DNA of 64,000 nucleotides, taken from Ashinkailepas kermadecensis. Taxonomy: Eukaryota; Arthropoda; Thecostraca; Neolepadidae. Position 1 is the stretch's first letter. The number at the start of each line of letters is the position of its first letter. Of this stretch, positions 51,283-63,714 are shown in pieces. Below the pieces are notes generated by a model. The model had not been told where the DNA came from and did no database searches. It saw nothing but the letters and a program-made list of their open reading frames with translations. The stretch spans positions 734,001 to 798,000 of the forward strand of contig JAOTOM010005129.1 of assembly GCA_034440615.1 (NCBI GenBank), in the 5' to 3' direction. Made by a program: the position numbers and the translations under genes.

Positions 51283-51331
51283 GCACAAGGGCTTCATCAA
51301 GGACTACCCAAATGGCGAGCTGGACGAACAA
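51283..51331 (+). CDS. NCS1: NCS1 coding exon 3 (EF-hand 1 region)
   Basis: Its first base completes the Trp codon. It then reads HKGFIKDYPNGELDEQ and ends at a GTGAGT donor in phase 0. This is the degenerate first EF-hand of the family. The family's usual Cys-Pro pair in this loop (KDCPxG) reads Tyr-Pro here: the codon is TAC where TGC or TGT would give Cys. The acceptor is a strong polypyrimidine-CCAG. The exon fits exons 2 and 4 in frame. Confidence 0.92.
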
Positions 51332-53308
51332 GTGAGTACGTTGCTATTCAAAGATGGTGTGTCATTGCTGTTGGTTACCATCAAGATTCCCACACAGGGT
51401 TATGGAGAGAGGAATTGTAAGTCATCCAGTTATGTCACCTAATATCTGAAGGAAGAGCTGCGCATATACGATGTGCAACTGAGGTATTCACTATAGTCGA
51501 CTCGACAGTCTTTGTTCGTTTGCACCCGCTGAATTCTCGGCAAGCATTCAACCACCACGCATCTCTCATTTTGTGTATCCGTGTTGCTGGTGTGACAAAT
51601 GCATGGATGCAGACTGCCGCGATTTGAAAGTTTCCAACATTCCCTCGAAGCAAAGACAGGTTAGACCCTCAGCATACATTGGATATATTTTGTGGCAAAA
51701 TGCATTGTCGATCTTCTCCAAAGTCTGAAGATCGCATGCACCGATGGACGAGAAAGATTGCATCCAGTACATCAGAATGCCATTCTACATTCCGTCATTT
51801 GCCTATAAACCCCGGAAAGGTGGAAATTGGTCACAGTGGAAAGTCATCTGGAATATGAGACTAATTAAGTTCGAAACTGTTGTTCGCTCGTATTTATTGT
51901 AGCTCCACCCCCATATTTTATAGGATACTTTGCATCGCAGGTTTTGAATAACTGAACACGGGAGACCATATTCTGACATCACGTCCTTTGGAGTGGAGGT
52001 CGGGGGAGGCGGAGGCTAACACTACACCGCTCTTTGCAGCTGTCACCACCGGTGTGGCAAGCCACGATGTCATATTTTCTGCGCTTATGCAGATAATCGT
52101 CTGTTTTCTCAGAGCATTTCGATATAATTCAAAGAAACATGCAGAGTAAAATAGTTGACAGATCAGCTTGAATCGTGTCCTGTTATACCTCATGCATGAC
52201 CTCTTGGTACCTTTCAAATATCTTTGTACCTTCTGGTAGCAATGCACCTCTTCCGTTTCAATATCTGTTCAAGCAAGCCCACCACGTTATTTTTTCGGCT
52301 CAGTGACCATGTCCCGTTCACATGTACCAGTAAGTAGGAAATTTGGAAATTTTCAGCAGGTCAATCTGGCATAACCATGACAATACTCCAATGCCTGAAA
52401 AAGGAGCTTGCAGGTTCAAATTAACCTGTGCCACCCAATTGCGTAGCCTTCTTTTGCCCCGAGTACCTTACCAGGATAGTGAATTGGACGAATTCGGTTC
52501 CTAACACACACCAAGGTCGTTCGATAGTCATACCACAACTCAAAGGCATCCATACAAGCAGGCTACAATGGCATGCTGATCACTGCCTGGCATCCAGAAC
52601 GGTGTCTTGCGCACCTATGGACCACTTGTTCGCTATGGCATCACGTCACCCATCATTCCATTGAATTGAAATCCAAAGAAGTGTAGTCTAGTCATCCACA
52701 GCTATTTCGGGCCTGTTGCGCCATGATGGGAAAGTGAGTACGATCCATTGCATTGCAATCAGCAGCGTATTGAAAGGGACGACATAGGGGTATCGTGGTG
52801 TGCTCCCCCCCCCCTATGAATATGTTCGTCTAGATAATGTTTGGGCCGCTGATGATTCGATGAAAATTAGCAAGCTATGCTAACTTTAGTACAAAGGATA
52901 TGTTCTGAAAGCAGCCTGTGCGGTGTTCGGGGTATTCTCTTGTGGACATATGGATAGAGCGGACGAGCTGGGACCTGTCATGACCAGCGAAGGTCCCGTT
53001 GTCGTTATTATGATCAGCGGAAGTGCCGTTGTCGTGACGCTATGGTGCGTGGCAAAGCACACGAGGGAATGACGAACAATGTCTTCGGTTGATCTTTTCA
53101 TACCCAATGGTTAGTGATTTCTCCGAAATGTTCATTTTAGACTCTAATCAAACACACGCATCTCATCTTGTTCACTTGTGCACAAGCTAGACTTTGCTCA
53201 CTTGACAAAATGCTGCACCTTCTCCCTCCCCTTCGCTTAGTTCTACATACGCCCTTGAATGCAGTGTATTGGAGTGAGATCTCACAACGTATCATGTCTG
53301 TGTGGCAG
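51332..53308 (+). other. NCS1 intron 3, no other gene seen
   Basis: Bounded by GTGAGT and TGTGTGGCAG. A C run lies near 52806-52815. No repeat array or recognisable coding sequence is seen. Confidence 0.75.
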
Positions 53309-53398
53309 GGTTTCATTAAGATCTACAAGCAGTTCTTCCCACACGGAGACCCTACCAAGTTTGCCTCGTTAGTGTTCCGGGTGTTCGACGTCAACAAG
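53309..53398 (+). CDS. NCS1: NCS1 coding exon 4 (to EF-hand 2 loop)
   Basis: Thirty codons begin [15 protein letters not shown] and end [12 protein letters not shown], followed by a GTAAGC donor. The stretch is nearly diagnostic for NCS-1/frequenin as opposed to hippocalcin, neurocalcin or recoverin relatives. It ends after position 4 of the EF-hand 2 calcium loop (D-V-N-K), so the next exon should supply D-G-x-I/L-x-F. That exon was not found in the remaining 10.6 kb. The acceptor TGTGTGGCAG has a weak pyrimidine tract. Confidence 0.96.
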
Positions 53399-55290
53399 GT
53401 AAGCTGTCAGATCAGTGATAAACTCAGTACATGTGCCTTAAGTAGCCTATCTAATAGCAGAGCTGCGGTCATCACTGCAAAAGCGTCGTTAGTAATAAAT
53501 GAGTGGAAAGTCTTTGCCCACTGACGTTGCAGCGGTTAGAATTGCTTGCTGAAAGCTTCCTTGCGACCTCTGGTGTAAATTGAGCCGGATATAATTCATA
53601 GGTTTTCTAACAACCTCATATCATACCGGCGCAGTCGGTCCATTATTGAACTGCGCCACTGCAGTGCTGAACCTGCCAGTGCCAGTATCTGATGAGTCGA
53701 ACTAGTGTGATCCACTTACTAGGGTTGCTTTGAGCCTTGTCACCAGAGGAACGCCCAGGATTTCTTAGGGGAGGGGTCTGACAAGTTTTCCGACCAAACT
53801 TTTGCTAACATAAGGGTCTGACAATATCCAACCCCCAACCCCCGCCCCCTGCCCCAAATTGAAAACCCGTCGAATTCAGGCCACTGTATTTTTGAAGTTC
53901 GAGTATTTCAAACTTTTACGTTCCTTATTTTCACGCTCCAAATATCGCTTTTCCTACGGGGGGAGGAGACGGACCTCCGAACCCTTCCTTGTGTGCGCCT
54001 CTGCTTGTCACTGCAGTGTCAGCCGAGTAAGTGGCTCTCAGCTTCTAAGCCGCTTGATACTCGGCCGGACTAGCGTGCTCACCACACATATCCGATATCC
54101 AGCTTTAGATGAAGGCCGAACCCAGCAATAGCTTCTGTGGAACTGGCGAAAAGCCCGCACAGCAGCCATCTAGTTGCACGCTTGCTCTATAGTTAATGTT
54201 CGGTCCATAGTCTTTATAATTGCCCATATAGCATTGGCGGACTCGTTCATTATGCATTAACCTCCCACCGCATGGAACAATTGCTTTTGGAACTATGTTG
54301 AAGGATTATTCCGTGAAGATTGATTTGAGGCTGGCTGTGGCCTTATGCCAAGTGGGAACAACGATAAGGCATGCTTTTACCTGGGACGACAGCGAGCATC
54401 GGCCATTGGATGCAATATCAACGGTTAAATGTGCCATCAGATGGAAGAATAGCCCGCAAATGTGCTTTCCTTCCTTCCGTCGGGAGTTGTTATTGTGCCT
54501 CCGTCTGTAATTACGTGACCTGACTCGACCCATAGTTTGCTGAGCCCGTGCTGTCAAGCTGGTCGCCCTCACGCTTCCATTTGGGCGGACGGGACTGGGC
54601 CACAATTCGGCCGTGCAGCCACAATTCGTGCCCCAAACACATTCTGCCCGCCATCGCGACTCCTCCACTGAAGAAAATGAAATCGCGACATGGATATTCA
54701 ATTTCCGCCGACCATGGTCGATCACGTGGCTGAGAGATGCGATTAGTCATGGAGCGCGCTGCCTCACTGCCAACTTGGTCCATGCTGCAGTGCTCGTCGA
54801 TCGCAAGTCCCATAGTGACGTGCCCATCGGAGCATTGCACGGATTGAATATCCGGACGGATATCCGTTGGTACGGATAGCAGAGCGCATTGGATGAAATT
54901 TTATCAAAGTAAGCTGCTGAGGATTGGGTACTGGTCGCTACTCCTAAGTTGTGTAGACAAATTGAAATTTCTATAACATATTTCACTTCCTTCAGTTTTA
55001 GGAATAAGTGACTTATCATAATGGAATGTTTAGGCTAGCTGATGCTGATAGACTGTACGTCCAAATTGGAAGGAAAATATATGAAGCCTTTAATCAAGAA
55101 ACGCAGTTTCCTTGTAATAATCATAATTGTCCATACTCATGATGTTACCACATGACTGTATATTTGTAACTGAAGTCATTCCATTCTTCTCTCAATTTCT
55201 GGCCGTCGTCTAACCCTATGCCACTGAGTTCACCCTAATCACATTGCTACCCATAGCCGGTGTGGATACTATTGGTCATGTGCATACATA
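53399..55290. other. No gene seen (NCS1 intron 4)
   Basis: Mixed sequence. Around 53755-53870 AGGGGAGGGGTCTGACAAG and C-rich runs look like a fragment of a dispersed element. No next NCS1 exon is visible. Confidence 0.5.
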
Positions 55291-55308
55291 CGATATATAT
55301 GTATATAT

Positions 55309-55374
<66 letters not shown>
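55291..55374. repeat. (TA)n microsatellite
   Basis: About 80 bp of TA repeat with two short interruptions at the left end. Confidence 0.96.
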
Positions 55375-55376
<2 letters not shown>

Positions 55377-56589
55377 ACTTTCATGAATTATATCTGTCAC
55401 ACAACTTATCAAAGAAAATAAGGCAATTGATGTGGAGATGGTTGTATACACAAGAAGCTATCCTCAGGACAATTTCACTGGCATTTTAAAGTAGGTGAGG
55501 TTAGATTTTCCCGATCCAAGTAAACGATTTGCTAATTATAATGAAGATGGAAGGAGACATACCCCGTGAAAGCCGGCATGTGAATGTGTATAAGTGGTGT
55601 AACACAGCCCAGACACATGTATTAAGTAGAAAGCTAAATCTGCATCTTGTGAGCCCATCAGACAAAATAACCTGGAATTGCCTGCATGCATCATAGTTGG
55701 TACTCTTCATGAAAGTAATGTTTTGGATTCTCTTGGATGCAGCTAAGCTGAAATTATAAAATTACACCACTAGCAACTACATGCTACGCGTATGCAAGTG
55801 CTTAATAAATGTCACGTGAAGTGCCTAATAGTTGAGGATGCAAGAAGTTAGTGCCGATATCAGTAACTTGAAGTTTTGTGTAGGGTTATCCGATCAAGCA
55901 TATATGGATGCTTGGCTATGTTTGCATGCACAATATCATAACTTTCTGAAATTTCTTCAACTTCCGCTATGTACGTGTGTGGAGGGAGGGGAGTCCTCCC
56001 CTCCCTCCCCCTAGTCATCCTCATTACAATCTCACTAAAGGGTATGTGATGTGCCCTAGTTTCCATGATACAGTACTATACGTCTTTAATATGTCCCCCG
56101 TCGTAAATGTTCCTCGATGTTGGTGAGGAGAAAGAATAAGCACGAACCTAGCTTACTTGCTGGCCCATGGCAAACGAATTATCATGATTGATGCTGGAGA
56201 GGATGAGAAATAGGAAAGACGGGTGATCGCTGGTTGAAAATTATTTGATCCGGTGTGTGGCAGACCAAGATTAGCAAGCTAAAAGACTAGGGCAAAGAAA
56301 AACGCAATAATTAAAATAGATGGAATGGTGTTCGTCCTCAGGGCCTAACTCAACTCATAGCTGATCAGTCACCTCGATCATCTCTGTAGTACACATTGTG
56401 CACCTTAGAATATCCGTCACTTGAAAAAATGCTAAAACTACATCATGTGGCACCCGGCTGAAACGGAATGTAAGTGCTTATTTTTGGGACCAACAATGCA
56501 ATGCAAATTAGCTGACAGGTGACAACAAACGGCACCTCATAAAGTCATAACGTGTTCAGTTCAGTCATAACGAGTTTCTTTTCAGCCGA
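55375..56589. other. No gene seen (NCS1 intron 4)
   Basis: AT-leaning sequence. A small foldback GGGAGGGGAGTCC/TCCCCTCCCTCCC lies at about 55983-56011. Confidence 0.5.
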
Positions 56590-58025
56590 TGGCGCCCTTC
56601 AGAGTAGAAAAACCCTTAGGAGAACTTCCTTTCGGAACCTGTTCTGAATTTTCTGGTGCTCCGGTCGACTCGATGGAGTCCTTTTGTGATTTTTTGTGGT
56701 CGACTTCTATTTTTGCAAGCCTCCTGCGCGATATTTTTGGACCCGGTACGATTCCTTGGGCTCCGGTGCATTTTTTTATGGTGCTCCAACACGCTTCTTT
56801 TCCGGGGCCCGACGCGTTTTGGGGGTCTATGACGCAATTATTGTGGACGCAGTGTGACATTCCTGGTAGGAATTGATTTTGGGGAAGCAAGCTGCGACTT
56901 ATTTTGGGGAAGCTCCGGCGCGACTTTTTGGGCCCCTAGTGTGATTTATAAGGGCAGCGGCGCGACGTTTTTGGGTCTAAGTGCGATTTTTGGACCCTGT
57001 CGTCATTTGTTGGGATGCTTATCGCGAATTTTAGTGGCTTCGACACGTTTTTGGTGGTCCAATACGTTTTGGTTTCTTTTGGAGCGATTGCTGGGACTCC
57101 AGAGTGATTTTCCATGTCCGGACTGTTGTTTTTTTCGTTACCCTGGCTTCGTTTATTGGGTGTTCCCGATGAGACTTTTGGGGCCCCGGTGCGACCTGTC
57201 GAGCCCCTAGCGTGATTTTCAGTGGCCCGGATGCGACGTTTTGGTACCTTCACGTTCAGTGTGATCTTCAGGGGTCCCGGTCCAACCTTTTGGGGCCCCC
57301 GTTGTGATTTTCAAGAACCCGGCACTACTTTTTTCGGCCCCCAGCGTGATTTTCGTGGTCCAGGCGGGAACTTTTGAGGCCCCCAGCGTGATTTTCAAGG
57401 GCCCAGCCCGTCTTTTTACCGATCCCATCGTGATTTTCAAGGACCATGGCAGACATTGTATGCTCCCAGCATGATTTTCAGGGGCCCGGCCCGACTTTGG
57501 GGGTCCCATCGCGATTATCAGGGGCTCCGGCCCAACCTTTTGGGACCCAGCGTAATTTTGAGAGTCCGATCAGTCTTTTTGGGACCCAGTGTAATCTTCG
57601 GGGCCCCGGCGAGACTTTTTGGCCCCCAAGGTGATTTCTAGGGGTCCGGCCCGACCTTTTGAGGCCTTAGCGTGATTTTCTGCGGCCCTGGCGCGACTTT
57701 TCGGGGTCCCGGCGCGACTTTTTGGGTGCGCCAGCGGTATTTTCAGGAGCCCGGTCCCACATTGTGGAGCCCTCAGAATCATTTTTAGGGTCCCGGAACG
57801 GTTTTTGAGGACCCCATTGTGATTTTCAGTGGCCTTGGTGGAATTTTTTGGGGCCCCAACGTTATTTTCAGCGGGCCCTTGCGGGACTTTTGGTGGCCCC
57901 AATGCTATTTTTATGGGCCCCGGTGCGATTGTTGGGGACACCAGGATTTTTAGGGAGCCTGGCGCTATTCTCCCGAATCCCGGCGCGATTATTGGGGGCC
58001 CACAACCTCTCAGGGGGACCGCTGA
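56590..58025 (+). repeat. GGGCCC / GTGATTTTC repeat family, array C
   Basis: This is the largest and best-kept array of the family, clearest at 57190-57960. Units near 40 bp alternate two 20-bp half-units: CCCAGCGTGATTTTCAGGGG and CCCGGCCCGACTTTTTGGGG. Divergence between units is high. Open frames up to 163 codons on both strands are composition artefacts. Confidence 0.8.
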
Positions 58026-60716
58026 AATGCCCCCTTCGGTACACCACTGCGCATGCCGCAATGATCTTATAGCCTAATAATTACGTCAACAGAATGCATC
58101 GCACACAATCGACTTTCCTATGCCGATTTAACTGCTTGCACCACAAGTATTGTTCAGAAATATACAGCCTGCAATTGGCCTAAATTCATACCATTATCTT
58201 CGGGGTTCTTAAATCTCAGCCTGGACGTCCACATCACTGGACGATGAAAGCCTTGATAGTAGTATCCGTTGTAATTCGGTGTTTTAATCCAAATGTCTTC
58301 ATTGAATAGATTCTGGGATCAGAGTCTTTGCTAAGCAGAAATTGTTACGTATACCATGAGCCCACCATCTGACCGAACCATTTCTGTTCAACGACATAAT
58401 TTGAATTCAATGTTTAATATGCTGTCAATACCGCTATGCAGTTACCCAGCTGAAGATCCACTCAGGTCAGTTGCCACGCTCGTCATGTGCCTTCTCAGGT
58501 CACATGACAAGCATCACTCGTCACACCATCGCTCTTCATATCACTCCTCATGTGACCTTGGCAGGTCGCATTACGAGCGCCTAATCCTCTCGGGTGATTC
58601 TGAGATTCTGAGTGTTCTTGCACTTGAAGTTGATATAATAGGGTGTGGACTTCATTATGGTATCTATGCTAGCATAATACATGATGTAAATATGTATTTT
58701 GCTATGCTGGATGCCAGCGTCGATAATACACAGACATCTCACTTAAAAGGTTGGATATCTGTGTGCTGTGCCAAACTGTAAAATATCGATTGCAATGCGG
58801 AAATTTTTACGTTATGTTCCATACTACAGTCACGCAATGGATGCATCATGGCAGTAATTTTTATGCTTCAATAATACAAATACATGTAAATGTTGAAGTG
58901 TATGGCAGCTATGACCATGACCATATATAATACATGGCTATGTAATATCAAGTCAAGGAACTTGCACTTGCGAATTGTATGTTTTACCTTGATTGTGTTA
59001 CTTTATTGCCTTCAGCCTTAATAACTTTCTACTGTAGGCAATATGAAGGAAATCGCTGTTAAATATGCTAACAGTCAAAGAACCACGATGAAATTCTAGT
59101 ATGACTGTATTTCCGTATTGGCTGGCATATTATCTGCTGTATAGTATTTTCATAACATAACATAAAGTGTGAATATACTTACATCTGTTGCATTACATCA
59201 ACTCCTGAATTAGTTGCATTGTTGGAAGGTCATGTCCAAGTGTGCATGACTTAAAAAAATGAAGTACTACGATGTGATATCTGCAGTTTTTAGTTAGTTA
59301 TGGATTGCAGGGAGTTTTTCACATTTTCAAATATGTGCATGCTACTTTTTAGGAAGTTTAAATGTCTCAAAAGTGGGAGGGCCAGCTACCATTGCTGCCC
59401 CCTCCACACTTTGAAAAATGGGTGGGCCATGGCCCCCTGGCCCCCCTGTTCCTACGCCTATGCTTATTTTCATCAGTTGATGAAGAAATTCAGCGATAGT
59501 ACCCAGTTACTTCCAAAGCTGAAGGTGTTTATATTTGCATCACTAACACGTTCAAAGTCCGTGGGTCCTAGGCGTTTGTTCGAAAAACGTAATTATGTCA
59601 TATTATATTGTATCAATTAGCTTCAATTCATCAGCACTACACTCTAACACACTCGCAAAATACCTGTAGTAATGTTTTGTTGTAATTAATAATTGAAATA
59701 CTTTGTATTCCTTCGATAAATAATTGCACGGCCAAGGAATAATATCGAATCGAGATACCGAAAATCGAACCTATATGGCTAAGGCTCACGAAATGGTCAC
59801 CAGTAGGGTTGGAAAATTCCAAAAAGTAAAAATTCAGCTGGAGCTTATTTTAGGCTTGTTTCGTGCAGTTTAGTTGTTGGTAGTTCATGCACAAAAAACG
59901 GTGTGATCTAATCTATTTTAGTTTTTGCATGGCAGGCCTTCGAATTAACCCTATTCGTTGCTGGCTGTCCGCAGGTATACGGTAAGTTGCTGGGCAGAGG
60001 GGAGGGGCAGAATCTGCCCCCATACGATCTCGGCATCCGCTTGCCCTAGAGACTCCAGAGTGGGCTCAAACGAACCATCGTGGTCTAAACTACACGATGG
60101 ATGCCCCAAAAAGCGAAAAATTTGGCAGGGGCGCAGTCAGGGAACGGAAAATGGGGAAAGTCGGTGTTTACGGCTCTGGGGCATTTGGCCCCTATAACTC
60201 CGATTCTTTTGGTGCAAATCAGCTGAATTGTAGATAACGAAGTTTCCGATGTTGCCAAGACAATATACGACACCTAAAAAAATTTGACAATCCAAAATTT
60301 AAAAAAATATATTTTCTTTAAAAAAAATTGAAAACATTTTTTTTTTCGAAAAGAATATGGTCCAAAACACCTGATGCATAATTTTCGAGTCAAAAATCGT
60401 ATAAACACCGGCGTAACACCAGCTACAGGATGGACACACCAAAAAGCGAAAATTTCACTTCACTCACTTTTCAATGTATTTCACTTTTCACATGTATTTA
60501 AGGCATCATATAAAGTCGAACATGCCCGGTTCGGGCTGGCTCGTGGGCTGTGGGAGAGAGTCGCTGGGGTTAGAGGGGTCGGTAGCGCTGGCCCCAGCAG
60601 GTACGATACCCTCGTTGGGGAGTGGTGCGACGGCGGGGGGGTGGGTCGGCAGGGTCGGCGAGGTCGGCCTCCTCCTCGGCCTGTGGCGCTGGCTCGGCAG
60701 TGGGGACTGGCTTCTG
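58026..60716. other. No gene seen; old repeat fragments
   Basis: A 141-codon open frame (58356-58781) has no recognisable motif. 59370-59465 reads on the minus strand like a terminal fragment of a common animal DNA transposon type (CATAGGCGTAGGAACAGGGG). 60290-60360 is A/T-rich. Confidence 0.45.
59772..59801 (-). repeat. 30-bp sequence repeated inverted at 62373-62402
   Basis: The reverse complement of this stretch is identical to 62373-62402. Weaker similarity continues beyond one side, so both are pieces of one dispersed element. Confidence 0.8.
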
Positions 60717-61074
60717 TTACTTGCATGCAGCGTGGGCTGTCCACCCTTCGCACTGCGGGTGGAAGGTCATCCCCGACCAGCAGCACACAAAGCAGGAGGT
60801 CTCCCTGGTGTACAGTTCGTCTCCTCGTGGGATAACCGAGTGCACTTTCATAGTGCCAGGGACAGGGAGCTTTCCCATCGCCTCCAGCTCCTCCGCAGCC
60901 CGCGTCACCTCCTCCGGGGTGACGAGCAGGTACGTCACCGTTGACTCCTGCTTCCTGCCCCAGTTGAAGAAGTCTTTGGCCGACTTGATCAGCTCTTGGT
61001 TCTTCTTCACCGCCAGGTCGGCCGAACGCTTGACGGTACCACCCACTCCATTTGCCGTGCCCACTCTCGAAATA
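60717..61074 (-). pseudogene. Fragment of an ESGHGK...GVGGTVKR family protein, antisense
   Basis: On the minus strand the sequence runs F-E-S-G-H-G-K (61051-61074). The frame then changes to NGVGGTVKRSADLAVKKNQ, ...YLLVTPEEV, VPGTMKVHSVIPRG and a Cys-rich end (SCFVCCWSG, then HPQC). It stops at 60717-60719. I recognise the SGHGKG-x-DGVGGxxKR pattern followed by a Cys-rich tail from multi-copy, unnamed animal proteins that look mobile-element derived. The small deletion right after ESGHGK breaks the frame, and sequence upstream of 61074 no longer matches. It is therefore a truncated, broken copy. The Cys-rich end may bind zinc; that is inference. Confidence 0.6.
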
Positions 61075-63714
61075 ACTCGAACTCGAAATAACATCACACG
61101 CCCCCCCCCCTCAGTGGCAGAAGCAGGGGGAAGGGGCGCGTGGGCCGGTCGCCCACACCCAAGATGGCGATTTTGGCAAAAAATTGGATTCAAGTGATGT
61201 GTTCGTAATCCAAGCATATTTTATTATAAAATTGTTTAAACGACGCCTTACATCGCAAGCTATTCAAATCCGATGAATTTGTCAAGATCGGAGAATTTTG
61301 CCCCCCCAGACAATTTCCCCCCTCCAAAAAAAAAACCAAGATGAGCTTCTGGATCCGCCCCTCCCCCCCCCCCCCCCGGGCCGTCGGTCGACAGTCGAGA
61401 TCTGTACGGTGGCAGGCACTGAAAAGTACCGCTCCCAGCCCACCTCCCCCGGTAGCCGGTCGATCCACTACGTAAATTATGGGTTTCCCCACCCCCTCCC
61501 CCAACCCCTAACACCCCCGTCTGGCTACGGGACTACGGGATCTCCGATCGCGGGGAAGGTAAAACATACGCCCGCTATAACACCGGGCGTCTGGATCCCG
61601 CTGCAAGCTGTCAGAAATCTGACGTATAAATCTGACGTATAAATCTGACGTATATATCGCACGGCGCAGTCAAAGGCCTATAGCTATGGTAATTCCTAAT
61701 TTATGCTTGATCTGATTGATCATATCGTATTCAAACCATGTCAGCTTTGGGGTATAATTATGGTTAACATGTATTTTATTTAGTTTCTGAGATATGCGTC
61801 TGACGTATAAATTTTCATTAACGGTGACGGTCATTTCTGTGTGAGGCTTTTGGGGCTGGAGCCTTTTAGGGTCCATTGATATCAAATTTCTTGATAGAAA
61901 TGTGTAAAAATATAGTTTCGCTAAATAATTAGTGTGTTATGGTCAGAAGGCATAATACATTTTCCCCATGTAATTCTAGATGTATATCTGACGTATAAAC
62001 CTTGGTTCGATTGGACATCTTATTCGAAGGTACCAAAAAAACAGCGATGGTCGTATAATTGCATGGAATCCCTCATACGGAACCCACATGTGTCTATATG
62101 ATTGTAAAAAGATACATTTCGCATAACAATCATTAAAATAGGATCAAAGCAGCTTTATTCAAATGAATTCTGAAATTGGACATCGAAAAAAGACAATTTT
62201 TTGGCATTTTTCAAACTTTGCCGTCAAATTACTCACATAAATAATGATCCCACATATACAAAAGTATAGTGTCCGAAATCCGTCTTGATGAGCTCTATCC
62301 ATTTGTACAGGTTTCGAAATGTTTTGACCAAATGTGTAGATTTGCTGAGCAAAAGACACAAATTTATGTAAATGGTGACCATTTCGTGAGCCTTAGCCAT
62401 ATGGGACATCCATTGCAGTGTCGAATAATCGCCGGGAACAAGTTTGGCAGCATTGTTCTAAAAAAGTGCAAAAATATGTCCCAAAGTGGAAAGAAATTGT
62501 AGCATTTTTAACGATCAGGCGTCGCAAACAGAACAGAATCACACTCTCTGATTTCCCTACCCGCGATTTAGAATGAGGACATTTGTTCAAGGTACGATTC
62601 ATATATATTCTCGTCTCAGTGTGTTTTGCGCAAATTTTTCGGTCTCGAAAGTAAATCGGGAGAAAAAAATTCAGCGATATATCATGGGTGCCATCGTAGT
62701 CAAAGTTGACATCGTCAGAAGCAAACTAGTTGTAGTTGAGCAGTAAGGAATGTCATAGGCTCCTTTGGAAAGATTGGGTCGTAGGTATACGGTATCTGCT
62801 GCCTTAAGCTGAACCTAAATGTGAATTTGATACGAAGGAAAATAATGATAATTGGCATCATATATAGTGTCATGAAGAGGTAGCGCTTTAAACGCAAAAG
62901 TGTTATCATTAGTATCTTTATCATTAGTTAGTGTTAAGTTGCATGCGCATCTGTGCTGATGCCCTTGTTTGAAGAGATGTTCTACTCCTTGAGTAGGTGC
63001 GCAGATGGTTTATGCATGGCCTATGTAGTTGATAGCAATAAACCGAAGTGGAAAACTAATCCGAGTTTGATGCACATTGCTTACTTTTAAAGAAAATAAT
63101 TGCAAGCCTGATATGGGAAATGGAAACGTGTGTTCTAACGCGCATAGCCCGGATTGGTGGACAGCTACCTAACGTACCACCTACTATGTAGAATTTATAT
63201 CATTCATCATCATGATCATTTTTTGTTTACAGTTGAGCTGCATACACATTGTTTTCTTCATATTTCACTCTGACGTTGATAATAATAATCATCCGATTTC
63301 CTATAAGCCATTATTCCTATATGTCATTATTCCTTTGATACACTCATGTTCGCTTTGTGCATTACCCATGAACTAGACAGGCTAGACGGCTGCACATGCG
63401 ATTTAAAGTGGCATTGCATGCTCTTGACTATGGTACTGCTCGTGAAGATTGAAATACACATGGCACACAAGATATCCACAAAATTTTGTTTGCGCTCTCT
63501 TGTGATATAAAATTTTGCATATCATTCATGGTCTAGGCGTTACTTGCTACTGCAAGCAATCATCTTTTGGTTATGTTACATTTTTCGACGCAGATTGGAT
63601 AACGGATGGAAATCTCTATCCGGCAAGGATGTAGATCTGGATTGGATTGACTCATATGGATAATGATTGAAGCCGATTTGAAGGCTTCAGTTGGCGTGAT
63701 GCTCCAGTACCTCC
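61075..63714. other. No gene seen; C-rich tracts and a 13-bp repeat
   Basis: 61100-61380 has several long C runs, and CTTCTGGATCCGCCCCT near 61346 resembles the inverted end of a widespread hAT-type element. TCTGACGTATAAA-type words occur in tandem at 61618-61656 and singly near 61799 and 61987. A copy of the 30-bp dispersed sequence lies at 62373-62402. The rest is AT-leaning. Confidence 0.5.

Noticed and set aside
61335..61365. hAT-type transposon end (CTTCTGGATCCGCCCCT)
   Set aside because: One terminus-like word was seen, but no partner inverted repeat or transposase, so it was not annotated as an element.
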